DNA of 64,000 nucleotides from Streptomyces pseudovenezuelae (GTDB lineage: Bacteria > Actinomycetota > Actinomycetes > Streptomycetales > Streptomycetaceae): NCBI RefSeq assembly GCF_001513955.1, contig NZ_KQ948150.1:62001-126000 (forward strand). The letters run 5' to 3'. The stretch's first letter is position 1, and every line of letters starts with the position of its first letter. The notes under the pieces were generated by a model that saw only the letters and a list, made by a program, of their open reading frames with translations, did no database searches and had not been told where the DNA came from. Of the stretch, positions 8,875-16,686 are shown in pieces. A program made the position numbers and the translations under genes.

Positions 8875-10044
8875 TCACCCCTCCCGGCGCAGGCTCATCA
8901 CCAGGTCGCGGGGCAGGCCGTGGGTGTCGTGCAGGTACTCGTAGTCCTCCTCGCCCAGCGGCCCCCGGTACCGCGGTCCGGACAGCAGCCGCCGGCCGCG
9001 CTCCAGCAGCCGGTCGAACCGGCGTTCCTCCTGCAGCAGCTGGTCCCGCACCAGTCCGGTCCCGTGGCCCGTGCGGAAGTGGTCCAGCGTGTGCTGGAGG
9101 AGCTCGACCGGCAGGTCGTCGAGGGTGCGGGACGGGTCGTCGCGCCGCACGGTGGTGAGCACCCGGCGCACGACGCGGCGCAGGACGTGACCGCGGCCGG
9201 TGTGGGACGGCCGTACGCCGTCGCCGAGCACGACGACGGCGGAGCGCAGGTGGTCGCAGACCAGTCGTAGCGAGGGCCCGTCGAGGTCCCACAGGGGTGA
9301 CAGCAGTCGTGTCCAGGGCTCGAACAGATCGGTGTCGTAGACGGAGTCGCGGCCCTGGAGCACGGTGAGCAGGCGTTCCAGTCCCATGCCGGTGTCGATG
9401 CCGGGGCGCCGTAGGGGCTGGAGCGAGCCGTCCTCCAGACGCCGGTAGCGCATGACGACGTGGTTCCAGATCTCCACCCAGCGTGGGTCGGTGGTGGGGG
9501 TCCCGTGGGGCGGGGTGGAGCCGGTCCACACGAAGATCTCGGAGTCGGGGCCGCACGGTCCGACCGGGCCGTTGGACCACCAGTTGTCCTCCCGGGTGAG
9601 CTCCACGGGCACCCCCAGCTCCTCCCAGGTGCGCAGGGACTCCAGGTCGGGGCCCACCTGCCCGTCACCGCCGAAGACCGTGACGTGGAGTCTGTCGTGA
9701 GGGATGCCGAAACCCTCCCGGAGCAGTTCGTACCCCCAGCGAAGGCTCTGCGGGTGGCCGTAGTCGCCGAGCGACCACGAGCCGAGCATCTCGAACACCG
9801 TCAGGTGCGTGGAGTCCCCGACCTCGTCGAGATCGGTCGTGCGCAGACAGCGCTGCACATTGACGAGCCGGTGCCCCCGCGGATGCGGACGGCCCTCCAG
9901 GTACGGCGTGAGCGGATGCATGCCCGAGGTCGTGAACAGCACCGGGTCGCCGGGCGGTGGCAGCAGTGTGCCGCCGGTGATCAGGTGGTGTCCGCGCTCG
10001 CGGTAGAAGTCGGTGAAGACGCGTACGGTCCGGTCCGTGTCCAT
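8875..10044 (-). CDS. stand-alone alanyl-tRNA synthetase catalytic core paralogue
   Basis: A 389-residue class II synthetase that aligns with the aminoacylation half of AlaRS. Visible are FTTSGMHPLTPYLEG, motif 2 (VNVQRCLRTTDLDEVG then FEMLGSWSLGDY), the NWWSNGPVGPCGPDSEIF loop, and motif 3 (GIDTGMGLERLLTVLQG). After the helical tRNA-recognition region the protein simply stops. The editing domain with its zinc-binding HxxxH and CxxxH motifs and the C-Ala domain are absent; normal bacterial AlaRS is roughly 870-890 residues. It is therefore a paralogue, not the housekeeping enzyme. A GAAGGA ribosome site lies eight bases before the ATG. It may be a backup or resistance synthetase, or supply Ala-AMP or Ala-tRNA to another pathway. 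The leader upstream suggests control by alanine charging. Confidence 0.85.
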   Translation of the reverse strand: MDTDRTVRVFTDFYRERGHHLITGGTLLPPPGDPVLFTTSGMHPLTPYLEGRPHPRGHRLVNVQRCLRTTDLDEVGDSTHLTVFEMLGSWSLGDYGHPQSLRWGYELLREGFGIPHDRLHVTVFGGDGQVGPDLESLRTWEELGVPVELTREDNWWSNGPVGPCGPDSEIFVWTGSTPPHGTPTTDPRWVEIWNHVVMRYRRLEDGSLQPLRRPGIDTGMGLERLLTVLQGRDSVYDTDLFEPWTRLLSPLWDLDGPSLRLVCDHLRSAVVVLGDGVRPSHTGRGHVLRRVVRRVLTTVRRDDPSRTLDDLPVELLQHTLDHFRTGHGTGLVRDQLLQEERRFDRLLERGRRLLSGPRYRGPLGEEDYEYLHDTHGLPRDLVMSLRREG

Positions 10045-10070
10045 GGCGATGGTCCTTCGGTCTCAGGGGA

Positions 10071-10129
10071 CCGGAAACGTCCACGGGAACAGCGCGACCA
10101 GAGGTCCCGCACCGGCGGTCCGTTTCCGG
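10071..10129 (-). promoter_or_regulatory. stem-loop just upstream of the AlaRS-like gene (candidate attenuator)
   Basis: Nine bases at 10071-10079 (CCGGAAACG on the plus strand) are exactly complementary to 10121-10129. The 41-base loop holds a smaller hairpin (GACC at 10096-10099 with GGTC at 10103-10106) and further GGGACC/GGTCCC pairings that cannot all form together. The structure lies between the leader ORF stop and the synthetase start, where an attenuator terminator or antiterminator would sit. There is no U-tract, which is common in Streptomyces terminators. Function is inferred. Confidence 0.45.
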
Positions 10130-10149
10130 CCGCCGGGGGTGAGGGGAGG

Positions 10150-10208
10150 TCAGGCGTCGGCAGCCGGCGAGCTGGTCGCTCGCGCGGCTGCGGTGCGGGT
10201 ACGCCTGA
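10150..10208 (-). promoter_or_regulatory. large stem-loop formed by the leader ORF itself
   Basis: Three nested perfect arms fold the region: 10150-10157 with 10201-10208 (8 bp, TCAGGCGT), 10160-10165 with 10186-10191 (6 bp), and 10167-10172 with 10178-10183 (6 bp) around a five-base loop. The structure covers the leader reading frame from about codon 4 to its stop codon, so a translating or stalled ribosome would open it. That is the usual geometry of ribosome-mediated attenuation. Confidence 0.55.
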
Positions 10209-10218
10209 GGATCTCCAT
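10150..10218 (-). CDS. putative 22-residue alanine-rich leader peptide
   Basis: A short ORF starting with ATG GAG ATC CTC and ending in TGA. Seven of its 22 residues are Ala (GCA, GCC, GCG, GCG, GCT, GCC, GCC), with four encoded within codons 10-14. It ends 105 bases before the AlaRS-like gene on the same strand. No ribosome site is placed correctly, but a promoter puts transcription start at or next to the ATG, so it could be translated as a leaderless mRNA. Alanine is frequent in high-GC coding by chance, so the case rests on the combination of ORF, promoter, folding and downstream gene. Confidence 0.45.
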   Translation of the reverse strand: MEILRRTRTAAARATSSPAADA

Positions 10219-10225
10219 ACGATCA

Positions 10226-10255
10226 ACGGTACGCACCGGCCTCCCGGCCCGTCAC
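10226..10255 (-). promoter_or_regulatory. candidate promoter for leaderless leader/AlaRS transcript
   Basis: On the minus strand, GTGACG (10250-10255) and TACCGT (10226-10231) are separated by 18 bases, fitting Streptomyces vegetative consensus (TTGACn, TAnnnT). Seven bases separate the -10 box from the leader ATG at 10218, placing the start point on the ATG. The -35 box overlaps the stop region of the ANTAR gene upstream. Read by eye only. Confidence 0.45.
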
Positions 10256-10623
10256 TCGGTTTTCCCCGAGAGGGCGCCGTCCCGGCCCCGGCACCGCTGG
10301 TCCGGATCCACGAGCGACCGGCCCCCGTGCACCGCGCGCGCCTCGACCAGCGCTCTGCGCAGCGCCCGTCGGATGTCCGTGGGCAGGCTGCCGGCGTCGG
10401 GCCAGCGCACGACGTGCCGGGCGACGTCCCGCAGCTTGATGTTGGTGTGCTGGGACACGGTCCTGAGGACCTCCCACCCCCGCTCGGGGGTGAGGCCGCT
10501 GAGGGCGATGACGACCCCGATCGCCTGGTCGACCACGGCGTGCGAGGCAAGGGCCTGCCGGAGCTGGGCGACTTCCGCCTGCAGTTCCTCGATCTTCTCA
10601 GCCGGCTCTTCGTGTTGCGTCAT
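10252..10623 (-). CDS. ANTAR-domain protein
   Basis: A 123-residue protein: a short N-terminal coiled-coil-like helix (EKIEELQAEVAQLRQALASH) followed by an ANTAR three-helix domain (VVDQAIGVVIALSGLTPERGWEVL, then TNIKLRDVARHVV). ANTAR domains bind paired RNA hairpins and prevent transcription termination. This protein has no GAF or receiver partner domain, so any signal input would be through another protein. It lies directly upstream of and in the same direction as the leader/AlaRS unit. The ATG at 10623 is the best start; the frame is open further upstream but without family character. Confidence 0.75.
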   Translation of the reverse strand: MTQHEEPAEKIEELQAEVAQLRQALASHAVVDQAIGVVIALSGLTPERGWEVLRTVSQHTNIKLRDVARHVVRWPDAGSLPTDIRRALRRALVEARAVHGGRSLVDPDQRCRGRDGALSGKTE

Positions 10624-10830
10624 GCACAGCCCCGTCGCTCTCTCCCCCTGTTGCCCGGCGACTCCGGCGGCCGCCATCCGTCCAGCCTGGACGCCGCGGA
10701 CCACCTGGGACGAGCCATCGGACGCACACCCTGTGACCAGGCAGGACAGAAAACGAAACGCGCCCTGCAGCATCGCGCGGTTCGGGGGTATGTGCGAATG
10801 AGGTGAAGAGAACGGGAGGCCCTGCACACG

Positions 10831-11790
10831 ATGGAGACGCTGAGATTCGACAGCGACGACCTGGAACGGACCGAGGAGTTCCTCAGTCAGGCCTACGCCA
10901 GGATGCGCATCGGCAACGGCACCCCGGACAGCAGCCGGGCGCGGATCCACCGCAGCGCCATCGACTCGGTCAGCGTCGACGAGCTGTACCTGGACTTCGA
11001 CATGAGCTACGCCGTCACCCCGCTGGGCCGGATCTGCCTGTGCGTGGTCCACGAGGGCACCATCGAGGACCACGTCTACCAAGGGGTCTCGGACTCCTTC
11101 GGCCCCGGCGACGTGGTGTCCTTCGCCCCGCCCGAGCTGTCCTACGCGGGCCGTGTCCATGCGGCCCGCTACAACATCACCATGCTGGACCCCGACCTGC
11201 TCACCCAGGTCGCGTCGACTGCGGACACCCGGCGCCCGGAACCGGTCCGGCTCACCGGACACCGGCCGCTCAGCCCGGCCGCGGGTGACCGGCTGCGCTC
11301 GACCATCCGCTATGTGCAGGACCACGTCCTGGCGGACGCCGCCGTCGCCGACCAGCCGCTGGTGGCCTCCACGGCGGCCCAGCACCTGGCCGCGACCGTC
11401 CTGGCCACCTTCCCCAACACCGCGGTCACCGACCCCACCGGCCCCGACCGCCACGACGCCCACCCCGCCGCCCTGCGCCGCGCCCTGGCCTACATCGACG
11501 ACCACGCCGACCGGCCCCTGACCGTCGCCCAGATCGCGGAGGCGGCCCACATCAGCGTCCGCGCACTCCAGTACGCCTTCCGCCGCCACCTGGACAGCAC
11601 CCCGCTCGCGTACGTCCGCCAGGTCCGTCTGTCCCACGCCCACGACGAGCTGGCGGCGGCCGACCCCGAGGACGGCAGCACGGTCACCGACATCGCCGCC
11701 CGCTGGGGCTTCTACCACCCGGGCCGCTTCGCCACCCTGTACCGGCACGCCTACGACCGCTCACCGCGCCGTACCCTGCACGACGGCTGA
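10831..11790 (+). CDS. AraC-family transcriptional regulator
   Basis: A 319-residue regulator. The N-terminal half is an AraC-binding-like beta-barrel domain (SYAVTPLGRICLCVVHEG and following), and the C-terminal half holds two HTH units (LTVAQIAEAAHISVRALQYAF and DIAARWGFYHPGRFATLYRHAY) ending in the conserved P-x-x-x-L element (SPRRTLHD). It binds DNA as an activator or repressor. A GGGAGG ribosome site precedes the ATG by about 11 bases. The target is unknown; the secreted hydrolase 97 bases downstream on the same strand is one possibility. Confidence 0.87.
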   Translation: METLRFDSDDLERTEEFLSQAYARMRIGNGTPDSSRARIHRSAIDSVSVDELYLDFDMSYAVTPLGRICLCVVHEGTIEDHVYQGVSDSFGPGDVVSFAPPELSYAGRVHAARYNITMLDPDLLTQVASTADTRRPEPVRLTGHRPLSPAAGDRLRSTIRYVQDHVLADAAVADQPLVASTAAQHLAATVLATFPNTAVTDPTGPDRHDAHPAALRRALAYIDDHADRPLTVAQIAEAAHISVRALQYAFRRHLDSTPLAYVRQVRLSHAHDELAAADPEDGSTVTDIAARWGFYHPGRFATLYRHAYDRSPRRTLHDG

Positions 11791-11887
11791 CGTCGGCTCT
11801 GCGGCCTGGTGACAAAGCGTCCTCCCGGCCCTGCGTTCTTGTGAGCAACCCCCAGGAGCGTGCCTCGCACCGCCCTACGGTCCCTGC

Positions 11888-13600
11888 ATGAACACGAGTC
11901 GCAGCAGAGGAAGAACCCCTGGGACGCTCCGTGCCGCGGCGCTGGCGGTGCTGCTGACCACCGGCGGATTCACCGCACCGGCGTCCGCGCAGAGCGCGAG
12001 AACCGAGACAACCGTCGGGTCGGGCGGGGGTGTGACCGAGACCGTCGTACGGGTGAAGTCACCCCTGCCGGCGTCCTTCGGTGCCCGGCCCGCGGCCTGC
12101 GACTGGCTGTCGTACCTGCGCTACCGCTCCTCGGCGGGGCCCGCGTCCTCGGCCGAGGCCGACCGGGTCCTCATCGCCCAGCCGGGCATCCTGGAGGGCG
12201 CCGGAGCCTTCGACAGCGTCGCCCGCAACACCGTGACGCGCGCCGCCGAGCAGGGGCGGCACATCGAGTTCTGGGCCCTGGACCGGCGCTCCAACTGCCT
12301 GGAGGACCGCACCGGGATCGCCTCCGGCGACCAGCACACCGCGGTCGACTACTACTACCGCGGCAAGCAGGTCCAGGGGCGCACCTTCGGCGGGTTCGTC
12401 GGCAACGACAAGCTCGGCTGGATGGCGGGACTCGGCATCGAGCAGACCGTGCGCGACGAGTACGACCTGCTCACCGCCGAACTCCCTGACCAGAGCGTCC
12501 GCAAGGACAAGGTGCTGTGCGGCGGCCACTCGCTCGGCGGCGTCATCACCGGCTACTTCGCCGCCGCCGACTTCGACGGCGACCCCGCCACCACCGCCGA
12601 CGCCGGCCAGAACCAGTGCGCCGGCTACTTCGCCCTCGACACCACCGTCTCCACCTCCCTCGTCGACCTCAGCGGCAGCATCCCGGACGACACCAACCTG
12701 CCGGACGTGGGCCTCGGTTACGGCGTCGTGCAGGCCGGACTCGACAGCGGACTGCTCCCGCGCTCGCTGTCCGCGCCGGTCCTGCTCAACCCCGAGACCA
12801 TGACCCTGCTCGCCATCGCGGGCGTGGGCGCGCTGCAGGATCCGGGCGGCGAGGCCGACCTGCCGGGCTATCTGCCCGCCAACACCAACATCGAGGCCAC
12901 CAACCGCTTCCTGTTCTCCAAGGACACCGCCACCTTCCTCACCGGCTCACCCGCGGTGAAGGACTTCCGGCTCACCAACCAGGCCGTGCTCGGCTCGCTG
13001 ATGGACGACCAGTCCGTACCCCTCGCCTTCCTGCAGAGCAGCGTGGGCTTCTTCGACGGCGGGCCCATCACCGACAAGAACTTCCCCGCCGCCAACGGGA
13101 GTTCGGCACAGCCGGGCCTCTTCGGCACCGAGTACAAAGCCATCCCGGCCGTGCCGCACGGTCCGCTCTACACCTGGCGCGACTACGACCGGGTCGGCGA
13201 CGCGGACGACCCCGGGTACCGGTCCTCGGACGGGACTCCGTTCACCGCAGCGGGCAAGGAGGTCACCGACATCCAGGAGCTGGCACGCAGCATGGCCGCA
13301 CAGCCCCTGGACTTCACCGAGCAGTACTTCCCGACCAAACTCGTCACCGACCTCGAACTGTCCACCTCCCCGCAGGTGAAGCGGCTCGTCGTGCACCCGG
13401 ACGGACTCACCGCCCACCCGACGCTGACGGTCCTCGCGGGCGACGGACTGCTGGCCGGCCGGGTCCCCGCCGACCTGCACCCCGTGGTCGCGGACGGGTA
13501 CCAGCACCTCGACGTGCTGACGGCGGCGCCGGTGCAGAACAACGGCCGGCCCGAACCGGTCTCCACCGCCCTCACGGAGTTCGCCCGCACACCCCGGTAG
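11888..13600 (+). CDS. secreted alpha/beta hydrolase
   Basis: A 570-residue exported protein. The N terminus is a classical signal peptide (basic start, then LRAAALAVLLTTGGFTAP and an ASA cleavage site). The nucleophile elbow GGHSLGG is followed by a canonical alpha/beta hydrolase region, with FDGDP and CAGYFALDT segments nearby. A cap or extra domain probably explains the length. It should act as an esterase or lipase outside the cell; no substrate can be assigned. A very strong terminator follows ten bases after the stop and is shared with the convergent cutinase gene. Confidence 0.78.
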   Translation: MNTSRSRGRTPGTLRAAALAVLLTTGGFTAPASAQSARTETTVGSGGGVTETVVRVKSPLPASFGARPAACDWLSYLRYRSSAGPASSAEADRVLIAQPGILEGAGAFDSVARNTVTRAAEQGRHIEFWALDRRSNCLEDRTGIASGDQHTAVDYYYRGKQVQGRTFGGFVGNDKLGWMAGLGIEQTVRDEYDLLTAELPDQSVRKDKVLCGGHSLGGVITGYFAAADFDGDPATTADAGQNQCAGYFALDTTVSTSLVDLSGSIPDDTNLPDVGLGYGVVQAGLDSGLLPRSLSAPVLLNPETMTLLAIAGVGALQDPGGEADLPGYLPANTNIEATNRFLFSKDTATFLTGSPAVKDFRLTNQAVLGSLMDDQSVPLAFLQSSVGFFDGGPITDKNFPAANGSSAQPGLFGTEYKAIPAVPHGPLYTWRDYDRVGDADDPGYRSSDGTPFTAAGKEVTDIQELARSMAAQPLDFTEQYFPTKLVTDLELSTSPQVKRLVVHPDGLTAHPTLTVLAGDGLLAGRVPADLHPVVADGYQHLDVLTAAPVQNNGRPEPVSTALTEFARTPR

Positions 13601-13610
13601 CGCTCACAAA

Positions 13611-13650
13611 GGGGAAGGTCCCGGGAGGAGTTCCTCCCGGGACCTTCCCC
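13611..13650. terminator. strong bidirectional terminator hairpin
   Basis: A perfect 19-base inverted repeat (13611-13629 with 13632-13650) separated by two bases. It sits between the convergent secreted hydrolase and cutinase genes and can end transcription from both sides. Confidence 0.9.
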
Positions 13651-13665
13651 CTGCCGTCGGTCCGC

Positions 13666-14307
13666 TCAGACCTTGCCGGCGGCGAAGGTCGCCGCCGCGT
13701 CGGCGTTCGCCGTGTAACCGAGGTGCGCCAGCGTGTCGTTGCCGCCCGCCTCGCACACCGGGTCACCCTTGGCGCAGAAGTCGATGGTGCGGCTCTGGTA
13801 CGTCCCGGTGACGCTCTTGCCGATCGCCCGGATCGGGTTGCCGAACAGCAGCACCGCGGCCACCCGTGACTCCAGCGCCGCCGGAATGGTCGCCACGATG
13901 GGGCTGCCGACCACCGCACCGGCGCTGCTGATACCGATGGAGTTGTCGACGACGTTCGCACCCTGCGAATAGCCGACCAGAATGAAACGCTGATTCGGAC
14001 AGGCGGCGGCCTGGCTGTTCACATGGTTCACCAGATCGGCATTGCCCTGCGCGGCCGAGGTGAGGGAGAGATCGGCGGGGTAGTTCACCTTGTAGCTGGT
14101 GAGGCTCCGGCCGGTGATTTTCTTCTGCAGGGCGGAGTACACCGGGTCGCCGACGATGAGGCCGAGCGTGCCCGGCTCGAACGTGCCGCGAGCGGCGACG
14201 ACGTCGAGGTCCGAGCAGGCCGCGGCGGATGCCGGTGGCGCCGATACGGCGGCCGCACCGGCCCCGCCGACCAGCGAGAGCGCGGCGAGGTACAAGCGAA
14301 TGCGCAT
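13666..14307 (-). CDS. secreted cutinase-family esterase
   Basis: A 213-residue exported cutinase-like enzyme. The signal peptide runs through LYLAALSLVGGAGAAA to an ASA site. The catalytic triad is visible as Ser in GYSQGANVV, Asp in KGDPVCEAGG, and His in LAHLGYTANAD; cysteine pairs match the disulphides of the family. Cutinases hydrolyse polyesters, acyl esters and sometimes phospholipids. Mycobacteria carry a cutinase-like hydrolase (Rv3802c, Culp6) next to fadD32 and pks13, and this gene lies downstream of a similar gene set, so a role in lipid handling at the envelope is plausible. It may equally be a secreted cutinase for plant material. Confidence 0.88.
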   Translation of the reverse strand: MRIRLYLAALSLVGGAGAAAVSAPPASAAACSDLDVVAARGTFEPGTLGLIVGDPVYSALQKKITGRSLTSYKVNYPADLSLTSAAQGNADLVNHVNSQAAACPNQRFILVGYSQGANVVDNSIGISSAGAVVGSPIVATIPAALESRVAAVLLFGNPIRAIGKSVTGTYQSRTIDFCAKGDPVCEAGGNDTLAHLGYTANADAAATFAAGKV

Positions 14308-14388
14308 GGGGGGATCCTTTGAGGGTGGGGCGTGTGAAACGCCTGTGGAAAGGATGTCCCGAACGTATTCGCTGGACCATTGCCGGTG

Positions 14389-15624
14389 TTATGGACGGGA
14401 ATTCAGGAATTCCTCGTTCTTTTGTGCGTTGGTGAGTGCCAGGATGAGATCCAGGCGGGAAGCGGGATCGTGCAGCGCGTCGCCGAAGACCTTCTCCAGT
14501 TGCCGCAGCCGATAGCGCACCGTCTGCGGATGGACATGGAGCCGGGCGGCGACGTCGGGCACATTGCTGCCGCTGAGCAGCCATGCCAGCAGGGTCTCGG
14601 CGAGCCTTTCGCGCTGTCCCTCCGACACCGAGTCGAGCGGCGCTAGGGCCCGCGCCCGCAGCTGGTCGAGCATCGGCTCGTCGCTGTGCAGCAGCAGGGT
14701 CGACAGGTGGTCCGCGCAGCGCACGACCCCCTGCCGGGGGAGGATCCCGCGTCCCATCAGCCCCAGGGCCCGGGTGGCCCAGCGCAGTGACCGGGCGGCC
14801 TCCGCGAGCGGCACCGTCGGCCCGACCGCGGCCGGCCGGCCCCGCAGCGCGAGGCTGAACGCCCGCCCGCCGAAACGCCCGGAGCCGTCCGGGTCCGGTA
14901 TCAGCATCCGCGGCGGCCGTGACTCCATGTCCACCAGCGCCCCCGCGGCGGCCAGCGGCCGGTCCTCGTCCCGCTGGTCCGCGGTGGCGGCGAGCGCGAC
15001 CACCGCGACCTGCCGCGGCACCGACCACCGCGCGCCGTGCGCCAGGTCCTGCACCGCGGCGGGCGCGACCTGTCCTTCGGCGAGCAGCAGGTCCAGCAGG
15101 CGTCTGCGCCGCCGTTCCAGCTCGTCCGTGTTGTGCGAGCGGGCCTCGGAGTACCCGGCCGCCGCCGCCTCCGCGACCTCGTGCACGGTACGGAAGGCGA
15201 GCTCGCCCAGCGTGGTGACCACCGCGGAGTCCAGGCCGAGCTCCTCCGCCGTACGGCCCATCAGCCGCCAGGCGTGCAGCCCTCCGACCCGCAGCGCGGA
15301 CTGCAGGGCGTCCAGGCTGCGCCCCTCCAGGGCCTCGCCGCGCCCGAGTTCGTAGTACGTCGCCGCGATCGCGTCGCCGCGGCCGCGCGGGTCGGCGATG
15401 TGGTCGACGAACAGGGTCAGCGCCTGCACCACCCCCGCTCTGAGGTGTTCGCGGTAGGTTCCGTCGGCCGGGCGCGCGTACTCGGGGACCTGCCGGCGGA
15501 CCTCCTCCTCGACCTCGTCGGCGACCTCTTCCAGCTGGGCGCGCAGCAGTTCGGCCAGGTCGGGCGGTACCGCGGTGGTACCGCGGTCCTCCGGGACGCC
15601 GTGCGGGGCGGCGGGGGTGGCCAA
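14389..15624 (-). CDS. PucR/FasR-like transcriptional regulator
   Basis: A 411-residue regulator starting with TTG, chosen because a strong AAAGGAGG ribosome site stands seven bases ahead of it; no good ATG/GTG is nearby. The N-terminal part is a helical sensory region, and the C terminus is a PucR-type HTH (VPDVAARLHVHPQTVRYRLR then QLEKVFG). The same HTH type occurs in FasR of Streptomyces coelicolor, which activates fatty acid synthase genes. Its position on the same strand between the PKS/esterase operon and the cutinase suggests it senses a lipid signal and controls this locus. That role is inferred. Confidence 0.82.
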   Translation of the reverse strand: MATPAAPHGVPEDRGTTAVPPDLAELLRAQLEEVADEVEEEVRRQVPEYARPADGTYREHLRAGVVQALTLFVDHIADPRGRGDAIAATYYELGRGEALEGRSLDALQSALRVGGLHAWRLMGRTAEELGLDSAVVTTLGELAFRTVHEVAEAAAAGYSEARSHNTDELERRRRRLLDLLLAEGQVAPAAVQDLAHGARWSVPRQVAVVALAATADQRDEDRPLAAAGALVDMESRPPRMLIPDPDGSGRFGGRAFSLALRGRPAAVGPTVPLAEAARSLRWATRALGLMGRGILPRQGVVRCADHLSTLLLHSDEPMLDQLRARALAPLDSVSEGQRERLAETLLAWLLSGSNVPDVAARLHVHPQTVRYRLRQLEKVFGDALHDPASRLDLILALTNAQKNEEFLNSRP

Positions 15625-15746
15625 GGGGGGCCCTCCTTTCACCCGGAAGCGGCTCACCCGCGGGCCGTTGCCCGTGGGGCGAGGGGTCAGTCCTGTGTTG
15701 GACGGACGACCCCTGCGTTGCGTTCCGTGTCCCGACGGTACCGACA

Positions 15747-16670
15747 TCACTGCGGCACCCCCAGCCCCCGGGCGAGCATCGGCCACGAGGCGGTGAACTC
15801 CTGCTTCCAGTAGGCCCAGCTGTGTCCTCCTCCGGCGTAGAAGTGTGTGGTGACCGGGATGCGCAGCAGTGCGAGCGTGTCGGTGAAGCTGTGCGCGGAG
15901 GGCCACAGGGCGCTCTCCAGGGCCTCGGGCAGCCAGTCGCCCGTGCCTCCGGCGAGCCCGCTGCCGCTGGAGACGTACAGGGCGGTGCCGCGCAGCCCCG
16001 TCGCACGGTCGCGCGGGTTGAAGTCGCGCCAGGTGAGCAGGTTCAGGAACGGGTTGCCCCACAGCGAGGCGGGCACCAGGTTCTCGCGGGCCACGATGGC
16101 GTCCATCAGGGTGGGCACACCGGGTGCCATGGTGTCGAGGATCCCGCTGTAGGAGGCGGCCGCGGTGAACGTGCCCGGGTGCCGTGCCGCGTGCGCCATG
16201 GCGCCGTAGCCGCCGGTGGACACCCCGGCGACGACCCGCACACCGGAGGCCCGGTAGTCGCGGGCGAGCAGCGCCGGAACCTCCTTCAGCTGGAAGGTCT
16301 CGTAGTCGGGGCCGCCGCGCCAGGCGGTGGGAATGCCCGTGGGCCCCGCGTCGGGCATCGCCACGATCAGGTTCCGGCCCTCGGTGAAGGCCTCGATGTC
16401 CGTCTCGCGCGTCCAGGAGGTGTAGTCGTCGTGGGCGCCGTGCAGCAGGTACAGCACGGGGTAGGTGCGGGTGGACTGCGCGTCGAAGCCCGACGGCAGG
16501 ACCAGCCGCACCGGGGCGCTGCGGCCCAGCGCGGCGGAGGGCACGGACACGTCGACGGTGCGGGACCCGAGCGCGGAGGCGGTCCGGGCGCCGAACAGGA
16601 CGGCCAGACCGGCAGCGGCCGCGGCCTTGGTGACGGTGCGTCGGGGCACTCCGGGGGTGGGACGGTGCAT
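15747..16670 (-). CDS. secreted esterase of the antigen 85 / esterase D type
   Basis: A 307-residue exported alpha/beta hydrolase. The N terminus has a twin-arginine-like motif (PRRTVTK) and a hydrophobic stretch ending in ALG, so Tat export is likely. The nucleophile Ser is in GVSTGGYGAMAHA, and the C terminus carries GGGHSWAYWKQEF, closely resembling the GGHSWEYW element of mycobacterial antigen 85 mycolyltransferases. Its start is 16 bases after the PKS stop, so it is the fourth gene of the operon. In mycobacteria, antigen 85 proteins transfer mycolate to trehalose and arabinogalactan; a similar acyl transfer of the PKS product is a reasonable inference. Plain esterase activity is the alternative. 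Confidence 0.85.
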   Translation of the reverse strand: MHRPTPGVPRRTVTKAAAAAGLAVLFGARTASALGSRTVDVSVPSAALGRSAPVRLVLPSGFDAQSTRTYPVLYLLHGAHDDYTSWTRETDIEAFTEGRNLIVAMPDAGPTGIPTAWRGGPDYETFQLKEVPALLARDYRASGVRVVAGVSTGGYGAMAHAARHPGTFTAAASYSGILDTMAPGVPTLMDAIVARENLVPASLWGNPFLNLLTWRDFNPRDRATGLRGTALYVSSGSGLAGGTGDWLPEALESALWPSAHSFTDTLALLRIPVTTHFYAGGGHSWAYWKQEFTASWPMLARGLGVPQ

Positions 16671-16686
16671 GGCGGCTCTCCTCGGA

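Noticed and set aside
15560..15590. Short direct repeat GGTACCGCGGT near the start of the PucR-like gene
   Set aside because: It lies within the coding sequence and is explained by repeated Thr/Ala/Val codons; not treated as an operator.
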